Shown: positions 12,484 through 23,475 of the stretch, piece after piece
How the letters are laid out: every line of letters begins with the position of its first letter
How positions within the stretch are numbered: position 1 is the first letter of the stretch
Source of the DNA: Gigaspora rosea
Lineage: Eukaryota > Glomeromycota > Glomeromycetes > Diversisporales > Gigasporaceae
Assembly (NCBI GenBank): GCA_003550325.1
Contig: QKWP01000606.1
Coordinates: 172,167-236,166 of the forward strand
Reading direction: 5' to 3'
DNA length: 64,000 nt
Program-made: the position numbers and the translations under genes
Notes under the pieces: model-generated
What the model saw: only the letters and a program-made list of their open reading frames with translations
Told to the model about the DNA's origin: nothing
Databases searched by the model: none

Positions 12484-12600
12484 TATCGTTCATAGTATCG
12501 TTCATAGCATCATTCATAGCATCATTCATAGCATCGTTCATAATCGTTTATTGCATCGCTCATGACATCATTCATAGCATCATTCATGTCATTATTCATG
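12484..12600. repeat. 12-bp tandem repeat AGCATCATTCAT
   Basis: About nine imperfect tandem copies of AGCATCATTCAT / AGTATCGTTCAT. Simple minisatellite; no gene assigned. Confidence 0.8.
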
Positions 12601-12769
12601 TTAATAGCATTGTACACATTCATATTGCTCTTATAAATCAACTATAAGAATAAAAGAAAAAAGTACTAATAATGTTAAAAATTCATTCGATAATTAAAGT
12701 TTTCAAGACCCCAAAGAATTAAAACTTATTCTGTTTTAACTGGTTAAAGATAAAAAGAAAAAAAAAAAC

Positions 12770-13060
12770 TATGGAATAGAATAAGTCTGGACGCACCTAA
12801 ATTTAAAGCTCTTACAAATATATTCACCACAGCGTTTCTTCCTTTGGTCAAGATGATCTTCAAAATGAGCTTGCAAATGTGCTTCTTCCCTTTAGTAATA
12901 AAGACTATGAATGGAATAAGTCTGAACATTATATCCCGCAAAGTGCTTAAATTTAAGGTTATTACACTAAACCGTTTTTTTCCTTCAAGATGATCCTTCA
13001 AAGTTCATGCGAGATTCTTGCGAAATGCACCTGCTAATATACTTTTTCCCTTTAAATAAA
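12770..13060. repeat. Degenerate direct duplication, about 135-bp period
   Basis: Two adjacent blocks share GGAATAAGTCTG, CTTAAATTTAA, a CGTTT...CCTT core followed by AAGATGAT, and TTCCCTTTA in the same order. An 85-codon open frame on the minus strand runs through it but merely mirrors the repeat and has no recognisable domain. Confidence 0.5.
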
Positions 13061-13302
13061 GTTTTAAAGTCAATACGTTGAACTTGTGAAAGACATTCAA
13101 TAATGCATGTTCTACCTTCGTTTCTTACTAGGATTCAAAGAAGTCAGTTCTCGCTCTTTTGGGTAGTGAAATTGTAAAGTGATTATCTTAATATTAGTGC
13201 TGTAGTATAATGCATGATTGTGTATCTATGTATTACAAACCAAATCACATAATTACGGTGAATTTCACTGGGGTTAATTTCAAAAATATAAAAATAATTA
13301 TA

Positions 13303-13588
13303 AAATTAAATTTACATTTATTAGCACAAGTATCTAACGAAAGTATGTATATTTTTTAAACTGAAGCTCTCAATTAACTCTACATGATAATAGAACTACT
13401 TTTTTTTCAATAGTTTATTAAAATCATTCAATTATTACATAAATATTGATTATATTAATTATTTTTACAGAATTTTTTAAAAAAATAGCTCTATTACCAT
13501 GTAGAGCTAATTGAGAGATTAGTTAAAAAAAAAAAATATTATATATACTTTCGTCAGATACTTGTGCTAAAAAATGTAAATTTAGTTT
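13303..13588. mobile_element. Foldback element, arms about 95 bp
   Basis: The left arm starts near TAAATTTACATTTATTAGC and the right arm ends near the matching reverse complement. Arms share TAGCACAAGTATCT, CGAAAGTAT and TCTCAATTA with a few mismatches. The central part is AT-rich and empty. No target duplication was resolved. Confidence 0.65.
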
Positions 13589-14017
13589 AACATTTAAATA
13601 TACGACCTATAAAAAATAGAAATTAATGATCTTCATATATTACTAGGGTGGTAACTCAAATAGTAAATCAAAACTATATCAGCAGTATTAGTAATTTTAC
13701 TATGATCAGATTTTTCATATTACACAAACAAAGATCAAATCAATTTAATTGTTATACCATCGCTATAGAGCTTAATTACTTTAAAACGACGCAACTTAAT
13801 GAAACCCCAACGAATTACTTTAAAAGTTTTTACAAGTAACTTATTAAATATATGAGAATAAAGTTACGCTTTCGGATTTTCTATTAACATATAAACTTGT
13901 ATGTTCGATATTTTAGTAAAGTTAAAATAGATTTACAATGAAAAAATTGTACAATTCATGTATATTCGCACATATCTTTGCTCAGTCTTATTAAATTTTA
14001 TTATCTATAATTTATCT

Positions 14018-14235
14018 TTATTACAACATAATATTATCCTGACCTGTCTCAAAATTATTTAAATCTTGATTATTAGATTCGTTATCGGAAATAAATAACT
14101 TTACCACTTGCAATATACTTAACAATTTGCTTTTTATTTTCGAACTTAATGCGAAATATTTTTTTGGGCATTTTCTTCAAGCTGTTCTAGAAGAGTTTCT
14201 ATTTTAAGCAAAATTTTAGCCTCGTCATGTTTTCT
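14018..14235 (-). pseudogene. Coding-looking coiled-coil remnant
   Basis: One minus-strand frame reads DEAKILLKIETLLEQLEE and then stops. The neighbouring frame continues LSSKIKSKLLSILQVVK followed by an Asn-rich tail ending in a stop near 14018. The amino-acid composition (heptad-like Leu/Ile, Glu, Lys) looks coded and suggests a coiled coil broken by one frameshift. I do not recognise the protein. It could be a lost 3' exon of the kinase at 15.0-17.9 kb or an unrelated fragment. Confidence 0.3.
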
Positions 14236-14239
14236 TCAT

Positions 14240-15000
14240 TACGCACATGTGCATTAAAAAAATTTGGAAGTAAAAAATTAGCTTAGCGAGCATAAAATAT
14301 TGTAGACGTATATAAATTTAATGATTTTTCATCTGGGCGGTAATAAATCCGCAAATAAAAAATTAAAAAAAATAAAAAGTTACGAAACTATGTCTCAGAA
14401 TTTATACTAAATCATTTTTGTTAAAAACTTGGCACTAAATGTATTAAGACTCACCTAGCATCTTCGTCTTTGCTCAGCTCTACAAGAACAAGAGCTTGAG
14501 GTAGCATATAAAACGCGATCAATTTTGTAATACTTTTTTGACAATTTTTTTGTTATAAATGGATTATGGAAACTGTTAAACCGAAATAACATGCAAATTC
14601 AGTAATTTTGTTTCTCAATTATGATCAAGATTTTTATTGTTAAACTGTTTTAAACATCATTTAATCATTGTTCTTTACTGAATTAAATGAATAGATAATA
14701 TATTTCATATAAATAAAATAAATCATAAAAAAAATAAACGATCTCAATATATCCTTGAGCATTCTTAAAATAATAAAATTTAATTTGCTATTTTATGTAA
14801 TCATTTTTTATTTTTTTATTTATTTTATTCATTAATCTAAAAATCAATATAGTAAAATATTGGTTTAGTTCGCTTAGTTTGTAAGTAGGCCTAATATGAT
14901 ATTTTACTTACTTCAATAACATCGACAGGTTTGCTCACTAAAACTAAATTTAAAATTTTATTTTAAGTAAAAAAAAAAAATCACAAAAATATGGTAGATA
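14240..15000. other. Intergenic, AT-rich
   Basis: No gene, repeat or terminal inverted repeat recognised between the coiled-coil remnant and the kinase gene. Confidence 0.4.
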
Positions 15001-15014
15001 TTTAAAGTATATAC

Positions 15015-16346
15015 CTTTAGTTTCACTCCGTATTTCTTGTGTTGTTAGTGTACATAGAACCTGGATGTAAATTAATTTGCAAAGTTTCAACTTCTTTTTT
15101 ATCAGCATCTAAGAATTGCTTTTTAATTTCGTTATCAACTGAACCTTCTATGCATTTAATCCACTCTTGAAGCTTATCATAAACTTGCTCAGCATTTGGT
15201 CGTTCTTTTAAATCAGAATCCATGAATTTTTTAGCCAATTCAATATAGCAACTAGGAGTTCCGGAGGCAAATTCTGGCTTCAATCCATTGCAAATAATCT
15301 TAAATGCGAGACTTTCATTGAATGGATAACCATTAAAAGGTCTTTGCCCAGTTGACATCTCTTGACATAATAACTCCAAACCCGTATATATCAGCAGCAG
15401 AAGTAAGCGGTTGCCCACTTAAAACTTCTGGAGAAACATAGGGCATAACACCAAAAATGACTTTTGAATTATCATCTTTCTTTCTGGATAATCCAAGATC
15501 TGCTATATATGATTTAATTTTTTCCACTAAGTGTTTGGTCTAGCAAAATATTAACACTGTGAAAGTCACCATGTGTGTACCCTTTCAGATGAATTCGATT
15601 TAAATCATGTGATATATCTTTAAGTTGCTCTAATTTTTTTTTCCATGTAAAATTACTATCACGAAAATTTTGTTGCAAAAATTCGTGAAGATTTCCTCTA
15701 TTGGCATATTGTAATACCATCAAATAGTCTTTATTTTCATATAGAGTAAGTCCATATATTTCAAGTTCGCTACCTCCTAATCTACATTGCATGTGATTTT
15801 GGAACTTGAAAAGCATGAATAAAATTTCGTTAGATTATATAGCAAACTTATAATAAAACAAATGATTTAGTTTACCTCAGTTAAAAAATTAGAACTAGTT
15901 TGAGGATTAGACAATGTTTTAAGAGCGACTTTACAGCGTTTGCGTGATCGTGCATAACCCACATCATTATTACCTTCGATTATTCGTTTTCCACATAACC
16001 AAACTGCTGAATATACTGTGCCGAATCCTCCTTTGCCGATAGGCTTAATATTTTCCAACATATTAAATGGAATCCATTCGATCACTTTTTCGTACGTTGT
16101 AGATTTAAGTTGAAATTCCTTAATACATTTATCAATGTTTTTATCACCACTCGTTTCTTGGGTTATTTTTGAAGGATCACATAATTGACACCAAGCTGGG
16201 TTAGTGTTGTCCCGTTCACAATGTTTGCATATTCCATTGATAGGTTTTCTTTCGTCATTAAAAAAATCGATTGCTATCATGTATTGGCCGGTTTCTGTAT
16301 TTTGAGTCAGTCCGTATATTTTGTATTTCTCTATGTAATTTTTAAA
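15015..16346 (-). pseudogene. Cys-rich-leader protein kinase, catalytic part (broken)
   Basis: Exon 16346-15876 (157 codons, phase 0) carries a leader with CKHCERDN, NPAWCQLCDP, an 'IDKCIKEFQLK' segment, 'EWIPF', glycine loop GKGGFG and VALK lysine. A 71-bp intron (15875-15805) leads to an exon 15804-15015 with the C-lobe: HGDFHSVN in place of HRDxxxxN, DLG for DFG, MPYVSPEVL and ADIYGFGVIM. The catalytic Asp, Asn and metal-binding Asp are therefore kept. Single-base shifts occur near 15525 (between HSVNILLDQ and SYIADLGLS) and near 15360, with another likely close to the 3' end, so it is read as a recent pseudogene or as assembly error. A donor-like GTATAT at 15014 suggests a further lost 3' exon. 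The family is typical of Rhizophagus. It is preceded by three more leader modules. Confidence 0.75.
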
Positions 16347-16418
16347 CTTAAAAGAAAATATATACATTGGTTAACTAAGCAGCATTGTAACTAGTTTAAT
16401 AAAATAATTTTAACTTAC

Positions 16419-16956
16419 TTTTTCAAGGTTCAAATCGCTTATTTGTGTACAATGTAAATTCATGAGCTCAACAGTAGATATTTTCGTGATCGTGTATATT
16501 TTTCCGATACACCTTCAATCTTTCGTATACCACTTGACCAGGTTGCCATAAACACTATATCAGATATCTTGATTTCTTGATCAGATTCTTTAATTTCTGC
16601 ATCAGATTCTTTATTAATTTCTAAATCAAATTCTTTAAATTTTCGTAGATTTATCAGTTTATCGAATGGAATCCATTCATTAACCTTCACATATTTCTCA
16701 GCTTTGATTTGAAAGTATTTGATGAAATTATCAATCATTTCGTTTTCACTTGTCCATTCTTGAGTTATTTTCAATGGATCACAGGATTGGCACCAAGCGG
16801 GAGAAGTATTACATTTTTTACAGTGCTCGCATTCCCCATTTGAAACGTTTCTTCTATAACTAAATTCATCTGGTATTACCATTATATATTCCTTTGTTTT
16901 CTCGTCTTGGCTAATTCCATATAAATATTTCCTTCAACTTTCATATAATTTGTAAA
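16419..16956 (-). pseudogene. Tandem leader/N-lobe module C
   Basis: Exon flanked by acceptor TTTAAG and donor GTAAGT, with introns of 64 and 72 bp. It repeats the plan of the next module: β4-β5-like start (YGISQ...EYIMVI after a one-base shift), CEHCKKCN, SPAWCQSCDP, 'IDNFIKYFQIK', 'EWIPF', and a degenerate N-lobe lacking a true glycine loop. The expected VALK lysine region is replaced by VELMNL in a shifted frame. Two shifts break the reading frame. It cannot be an active kinase on its own. Confidence 0.65.
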
Positions 16957-17020
16957 CTTAAAGTTTAAAAGGTATTAATAATGTTACAATATGTGATATG
17001 TAAATAATAATTTAGCTTAC

Positions 17021-17493
17021 TTTTTCTATGAAAAATTCGCTTTTTTGAGAATTATGCAATATTTTAAGATTAACTCCACACGATTCAATACGTGACTGTA
17101 TATATTTCGTGAGTTCATTTTTAATTATTCTGATACCATCTGGCGAAGTAGCCATAGATATTGTACCTGATTCCTCTTCTTTATCCATTGGAAAATTATT
17201 GAGTATATCGTATGGAATCCATACAATAGCCTTCTTAGCTTTCATTTGAAAGTCCTTGATTAAATCATTAATTACTGAGTTTCCACTTGTCCATTTTTGG
17301 GTTGTTTCCAATAGATCACAATAATGACACCAAGAAGGCAAAGCATTGCTTTGTCCACATTGCGTGCATTTTTCATATGGAGCATTTTTTTTAGAGTTAT
17401 ACTTATCTGGTATTACTATTATATATTCCTTTGTTTCCGTATTTTGGCTAATTCCATATACAATATTTCCTTCAAGTTGCATATAAATATAAG
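17021..17493 (-). pseudogene. Tandem leader/N-lobe module B
   Basis: An almost open exon (ATG-like start of frame at 17482; donor GTAAGC after 17021). It reads YGISQNTETKEYIIVI, then CTQCGQSN, LPSWCHYCD, an 'INDLIKDFQMK' segment, 'VWIPY' and a degenerate N-lobe. The kinase lysine is retained in VNLKILH but the glycine loop is absent. One base is missing near the acceptor compared with modules C and D. Confidence 0.65.
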
Positions 17494-17565
17494 CTTTAAG
17501 TTTAAATGTATTAATAATCTTACAATGTTATGTATGATAAACTACGTAAAAAATAATTAGCTTAC

Positions 17566-17882
17566 TTTTTTTTTAAACAAATCGTTTTCTATTGTTTTAA
17601 AGATTCTTTTGCCGTCTAGCCAGGTTGCCATAAACACTGCTTCTGATTCCTCTTCTCTAATCTTTTGCCGATTAGCCAATTGATTGAATGGAATCCACTC
17701 GATCATAGTTTCATATTCCGTGACTTTAAGTTGAAGTTGTTTAATACAATTATCAATATCTTTATTCTCGCTCGTCCACTCTTTAGTTACTTTCAAGGGA
17801 TCACATGATTGGCACCATTCTGGAGAAGTGTAATACCGTTTACATTTTGAGCATTTTCCGTAAAAATTACGCCTTTATATAT
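17566..17882 (-). pseudogene. Tandem leader/N-lobe module A (5'-most, truncated)
   Basis: Starts inside the Cys-rich leader (CSKCKRYY, SPEWCQSCDP), then 'IDNCIKQLQLK', 'EWIPF' and ATWLDGKR, and ends FKKK before donor GTAAGC. It lacks the VALK segment that modules B and D have. No start codon is visible upstream; a stop precedes the frame near 17884, so the 5' exon is missing or spliced in from further upstream. Confidence 0.55.
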
Positions 17883-17964
17883 TATGAAATATATATTTAT
17901 TAAACTTTTATTAATTCGTTTACAATATTTGGATTAGACTTATAAAACAAAATAGTAATTAATA

Positions 17965-18095
17965 TTAGTCACATACTAACCTTTTCATTTAATCAATTAG
18001 CGATGGGTGTCATAATTTAATGGTGAATGATTATAGAATGATGAGTTACAAATAAATGTAAATGGGCTTTTCTACTTACTATTAACATGATTAAA
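17965..18095 (-). other. Two leader units resembling the 47-49 kb array
   Basis: On the minus strand, donors GTAAGTAGA (at 18079) and GTTAGTATG (at 17980) are spaced about 100 bp apart and sit in sequence resembling the 47.4-49.3 kb units (AAATGAA before the donor, TAATGGTGAAT-like interiors). The acceptor-like AG is missing in the upstream unit. This hints that the leader structure is common to this kinase type. Confidence 0.35.
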
Positions 18096-18594
18096 AAAAA
18101 TAATATTTAAATGATGAACGCTTATTGATTATATTATAACAAAATTCGTTTATACCCACAAGCTAATAAATTAATTGTCATGTTCATGAATTGATTGAGA
18201 AAATATCCTATCCTTCTTTTATAAATTTATTTTTTTTTTAAATTATAAAATGATGCCCGTATGCAAATGTCCTCTTTAAACTATCTGATTGGACAATCTT
18301 GCACATATATGCATAAACTCGTAAAATTTAAATTAGCTAACTTTATAAGGATTATGATCATCGGTAACTGTAATTATGCATGGTTTATGTCGTCATAATT
18401 TGTAATCAATGAATTAATAATCAAAAAAAAATGCAAAATGCGAAAATCAAGAATACAGGAACGACCAGTTATTTTTTATTCACACTTGATTGACATCTAT
18501 GATTTTTAAAATTCGATTTTCGTCCGTTATACGTATTTTATGGATGTTAGATTAACTAATATAGTGATTGGCGTCGTAATTCAAATCATGAATG

Positions 18595-18668
18595 TAGTAA
18601 TGTAATAATTATTTACTACAAAAAGTAGTAATTGTAATAATATTTACTACATGTAGTAACTATTACAC
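18595..18668. repeat. Left subterminal TACTACATGTAGTA repeats of the hAT element
   Basis: Short palindromic TTACTACATGTAGTAA-type units within 110 bp of the left terminus. They match the long array near the right terminus. Confidence 0.65.
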
Positions 18669-19408
18669 TTATTATATTTTGTTTCGTCTTTTTTTCCCAA
18701 TCGGGAATGCTTTGGGTATGTAAAGCGGTAATACAAATAGTAGAGAATGGTAAGAATATAGTAATCTTCGTGAAGGTTCTGGTTCGAAGATTAACCTTTT
18801 TTGTTAAACAAATTAGGAAAAAAATTCTTTCCGTTTTTTTAATACTCTATTTTCTAAATAGATTTCTAATAGATTTAGCTTTAGATTTAGATTCAAATTT
18901 AAATTTAATTTAAATATAGATTTCGATTGGATACAGAATATCTCCCCACCCACCCTCCATGCGAACTTATGTTGTTTAAATATTAAAAAAAAATACCGTA
19001 CTAAAAAATTGAGTACTAAAAAAATGCCGAAATCAGATACTAAAAAGGCAGATATTACGAAATTCGAAATGGGCTAAAAATTCTAATACTAATCTAACTG
19101 ATGATTTCATGAGAATGTCAATATTCATAAAAAAAAGATATATATAAACATCAAAATTCAGATTAGCGATTTATATAAATATATTAAAATTTTACCCGTT
19201 ATATAATACAGTAATACCACCCACTCGAACTTATATTCTTATAAATAAATAACTTATAATTAAATTTGATTAGTCTTTGATTAATATACTATTCTAAAAA
19301 AATCGAGTACTAAAAATACCAAAACCAGATAATAAAAAAGGCAAATATTACAAAATTTAAAACGCACTAAAAAATTCTGATAATATAATTAGCCTGATTT
19401 GATGATTT

Positions 19409-19659
19409 GGGCTGCCGTCAAGGCAGATCTACATTTAAAAAATAATTAATACCTTAACTTTCACAGCTCATATATCGATGAATTTTAAAGCTCATTGTTG
19501 ATGATTTAATATTCAAAAAAAAAGCTTAAATCGTAAGCTTTCTTTTGAATATTAAACCATCAACATAACTTTAAAATTTATCAAGATATGAGCTGTGAAA
19601 GTTAAGGTATTCATTTTTTTTCAAATGTAGATCTGCCTGATTTCTATTGACAGCAGCCC
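19409..19659. mobile_element. Foldback MITE nested in the hAT element
   Basis: The ends GGGCTGC and GCAGCCC, then GGCAGATCTACATTT and AAATGTAGATCTGCC, form arms of about 110 bp that pair imperfectly (ACCTTAACTTTCACAGCTCAT is shared in part). ATTT lies on both sides and may be a 4-bp target duplication. No coding. Confidence 0.72.
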
Positions 19660-20779
19660 ATTTTATAAAAATATCAAAAAAATATTTAACCAAAATAGTT
19701 TTTGCACAAGAATTTTTTTAAAAATGCCCTACTGGAAATTAAAGCATTACGATAAAGGTAAAATTTTTTTAATTAATTAAAATTAAAAAAAAAAGAAAAT
19801 TGAAACTCATATTAGTAATAATTACATTGAATTTTGTAAAGTTTTGTCTTTTTTTAACATTCAATTTATAATTTTTTAATATTAGTACATGATTTTTTAG
19901 CAATTGAATGAATGTAAATATTTACAAATTCACTATGTACTAAAAAAAATTTATGATGCAATTTTTATTAAATTGAATTATAATATTTTTCTCTTTTATA
20001 ATCATAGAAAGTAAAAAAAACTGGTTATAATTAATTTGTTCATAAGAATAAACCTAAATAAATATAATAAAAAAATTATTTTGTGTATCAAAATTTTGAA
20101 ATTGGAAAATGAAATGGGTGTATTTAGAGAATTTCATAAATAACTAAAGGATTATTATTTCAAATTTATCAAAAAATGGAATAAAGTTAATACAAAACTC
20201 ATTTGAAAATAATACATTATTTATTTCTGTCAAAATTATAAATTAAATAATTGATTTTTTTTTTGATTTATAATTAACATAGTAAAATGCTATTTATTTT
20301 CAAAATATGCACTTATAAAAAAAATCAACTTTTATTCATTATGTGCATTTTGTATTTTTAATGTTAAATTAACTAAAATATATGTTCAAAATAGTAAAGT
20401 TTATACTAGTAGCTCATAATAATAATAATTCTAACACAAACTAACTTATCCTAACTAATTATTAGAATAGCAAACAAGTTTGGTATAAAAATTTTACAGT
20501 AATTCATAGAAACCATAATAATTTTAATAAAACTTAATTTTAAAACATATGATCTGTTGGGTAGGTTTGTATCCAAATTTTTTAAATAATTTATGATAAA
20601 AATTACAATAATTTTAACTCATCTTTTTTATTATTACAAAGTTTTGCATTAATTTTTTATATAAACCACAATAGCTAATTCTTTTTTTTTAATTAAAGTG
20701 CCCGTCTTGGGACTTAGGAATTTTATTCAAGATATTAGGGCCGTCGGAATCCTCTACGGGAATACCGGCATTTGTTATA

Positions 20780-21014
20780 TAGACGAGGTTACATCTAGCC
20801 ACACGTACACTTTTGGTGTCTAATTTAAGTGGTCCGCCCAAGGGTTCCACACTAGCTGCCATACCAGCAACCCAACTACAGGAATTGCCTATTTAAACCA
20901 TCTGATCCTAGACGAGGATACATCTAGCCACACGTACACTTTTGGTGTCTAATTTAAGTGGTCCGCCCAACGATTCCACACTAGCTGCCATACCTGCAAC
21001 CCAACTACGGGAAT
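20780..21014. repeat. Tandem duplication, 129-bp period, GC-rich
   Basis: Two direct copies of a unit beginning TAGACGAGG and containing CCACACGTACACTTTTGGTG and GTGGTCCGCCCAA, starting at 20780 and 20909, with few mismatches. The unit is much richer in GC than the surrounding hAT interior. I do not recognise a protein or a structural RNA in it. Confidence 0.75.
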
Positions 21015-22289
21015 TAGCCAATTCTATAATTATATATATATCATCAGTTCTGTAGTAAATTTTTTATAGTAAAACTATATAAACTACAATAGCTAATTTA
21101 TAATAATAAGTAAGTTTTGTAATAAAATTTTTTATAATAACTAATAATATTATTGATTTACATCCTGCAGTTACTAAATAATAAGAGGTTTTTAAAACAA
21201 GATTTTTTAGTAATTCATAATAGAAATCACAATTTCAATCTAAATTAACAACCTTAATTATGTATTATATACAAGTAAGTTTGTAACAAAATCTTTTATA
21301 GTAATAAATAATACTTCCAATACAACTAACTTACTTTTCATTGTTACTAAAATAACATACAAATTTTTTAACTAAATTTTTACTATACCCATAATAGATA
21401 TTACAACATTCTATTACAATACAAACCATTTTCACCTTATTTACCTTATATCATTAGAATATCAAATATAATTTGTAAAAAAATTTTTCAAAAATATTTT
21501 TTAGCACTTTTGGCTTACTAGCATTCTTTTATTACATAATAGATCATATCTATTCTTTTTAATTGAAGTATCTAAAATAATTTATTTATCTCTTTTTATC
21601 TTTTTATTTGTGCTAATCTAACTCTTGTCAATATATTTAATTCAATAAATTAAAGTTATTAAATTGATATAATAAATACTAAATTTGAAGCAAAATTCAA
21701 AATAATACTCTTATACTTTATTTAGTAGTATAAGTGTTAGTTTTTGGAAAATTATTTCAAAATATAGATTTTAAATTTTGGTCTTTACCAAAGATACCAA
21801 TAGCATTTTATTTATACTTGTAGTAAATAAAATTATTTATAATGCAACTTAAATATTTTTAAATCTGAAATTATTTTATTTAATTAGCTATTACTTTCAT
21901 ACTTTCTATACTTTCTATAATATAAAGCATAAAGGTTTTTAAATACAAATTACTATATATTAGAAAACCTATGTGCAATAAAGAACTCCAAACCTTAGAT
22001 CAAATTATGAGCAATTATCTCAAGTAATCTATCATACCAGATTCAACTACTAACACTAGTAACCACATACACACATCATGTATATTTTAATATACACTTA
22101 TTCTATACAAATTAACCTATACCAATAACTTTTACGACACAAGATTATTACTAAATGCAACATAAAATCAAAAAATATTACCATTTATACATATTATATA
22201 TGCTAACATATAATAAATATATATATTACTATTTATATCTTATAAAACGTGGTACTGGAAAAGAATACTGGCTAGTTATTATATATAAT

Positions 22290-22735
22290 TTTTATTACCA
22301 CAAGTAGTAAATATTACTACACGTAGTATTTATTACTACATGTAGTAAATATTACTACATGTAGAATTTATTACCACAAGTAGTAAATATTACTACATGT
22401 AGTATTTATTTTTACTACTATATGTAGTATTTATTACTAAATATAATTATTATTATTATAAATAAACACGTTATATTTTATTATTTTTTTGTTATTTTTT
22501 TTAAGTTTCGTCAGGCATCACTAATTACTACATATTGCTACATGTAGTAAGTAATTCTACATTACTACATATTACTACATGTAGTAAGTAATAATACATT
22601 ACTACATATTACTACATGTAGTAAGTAATACTACATTACTACATATTACTACAAGTAGTAAGTAATTATTACAATTACGGTTTAAAAAAGACTATGTAGT
22701 AATATATGTAGTAAATATAATTGTAGTAATTAGCC
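22290..22735. repeat. Right subterminal palindromic array of the hAT element
   Basis: More than a dozen TACTACATGTAGTA-like palindromes, alternating with AATATTA or ATTTATT spacers. A lone end of the TGACGAAAC element (22504-22519) is inserted in it. Spacing and palindromicity vary, so this is not a CRISPR array. Confidence 0.72.
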
Positions 22736-22785
22736 ATTTATGACGCCAATCACTAAACTAATATATATAACCTTAATAACATGCG

Positions 22786-23255
22786 TTAGAGAGTCGCATG
22801 TACTGTCCCATCCAGAGGTTCAGCAACCCAACAAATGATACAAGGTATTAAATAATCTAGCTGAAAATCAAGTCCTATCGCATACACTTGTATTTGTTGT
22901 GAGTTAAATATATGGCCAATGGCATCTTTCTGTTTTTCAAGTAATGAGAACAATCGTTGTACTTCAACGTACGCGCTAGAAGAAGTTCCAGAAGAAATAC
23001 TTTGATGGACTGAAATAAACTTTGTAACTTCCATAAAATTGGTATAGCCCCAAGAATTTGCATCTTTGCTACCTTTAGTAATAGGTGCAAGCACAGAAAG
23101 CTGAATATCGTTGAAAACGTCACTATCAATAATATTATAAGTTTTTTTTTGCATTTGTGTCGGTTTGAACTATGTTAATATTTTCCTTCAAGTCAACCAA
23201 TGATTTCTTTTCACCTAAATTTTCTCCATTCTGATTACTTTTTTTTTCCTGAGAT
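22786..23255 (-). pseudogene. Unrecognised protein fragment
   Basis: An open frame of about 120 codons (23154-22786) has a coded-looking composition (DVFNDIQLSVLAPITKG, AYVEVQRLFSLLEKQKDAIG, a Cys-Ile-Ile-Cys-Trp stretch) and ends in TAA shortly before the hAT target duplication. Upstream, a neighbouring frame continues with a charged segment (KSLVDLKENINIVQ) and joins only by a one-base shift at a run of nine A. No domain is recognised. The 5' side is interrupted by the small hAT element at 23270. It may be the 3' remainder of a gene, possibly joined to kinase copy 3. Confidence 0.45.
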
Positions 23256-23269
23256 TGTCTTGTTATAAT

Positions 23270-23436
23270 TAGTGTTCTGACCCGGGTAAGTACCACCCGG
23301 GTCACCCGCGGGTGGGCGGGTGACCCGGGTTGAATATGGCCCACCCGGGTGGTCAACCCGCGGGTCACCCGTGGGTCACCCACATGGGTGACCCGGGTGA
23401 CCCGGGTTGGGATTTTCGTGACGGGTCAGAACACTA
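23270..23436. mobile_element. hAT-type MITE with GGGTCACCCGGG repeats
   Basis: The terminal inverted repeats TAGTGTTCTGACCCG and CGGGTCAGAACACTA are flanked by a perfect 8-bp duplication GTTATAAT (23262-23269 and 23437-23444). The 167-bp interior is filled with GTGACCCGGGT-type repeats in both orientations and is strikingly GC-rich. Non-coding. Confidence 0.9.
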
Positions 23437-23475
23437 GTTATAATATACCGTTATATATATCTAGTAATTTAATAC

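Larger units (their letters stand above)
18562..22755. mobile_element. hAT-like transposon, 4.2 kb, no transposase
   Basis: The terminal inverted repeats TAGTGATTGGCGTC and GACGCCAATCACTA are flanked by the perfect 8-bp direct repeat AACTAATA (18554-18561 and 22756-22763). An 8-bp duplication and a YARNG start (TAGTG) are hallmarks of hAT elements. Both subterminal regions carry palindromic TACTACATGTAGTA repeats, plausible transposase-binding sites. No transposase frame is recognised. The interior is AT-rich and holds a foldback element and a tandem repeat, so it is non-autonomous or gutted and has received later insertions. Confidence 0.85.

Noticed and set aside
22290-22735. Possible CRISPR-like repeat array
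   Set aside because: Repeats are palindromic, irregularly spaced, lack unique spacers, and lie at a hAT terminus in a eukaryotic genome.
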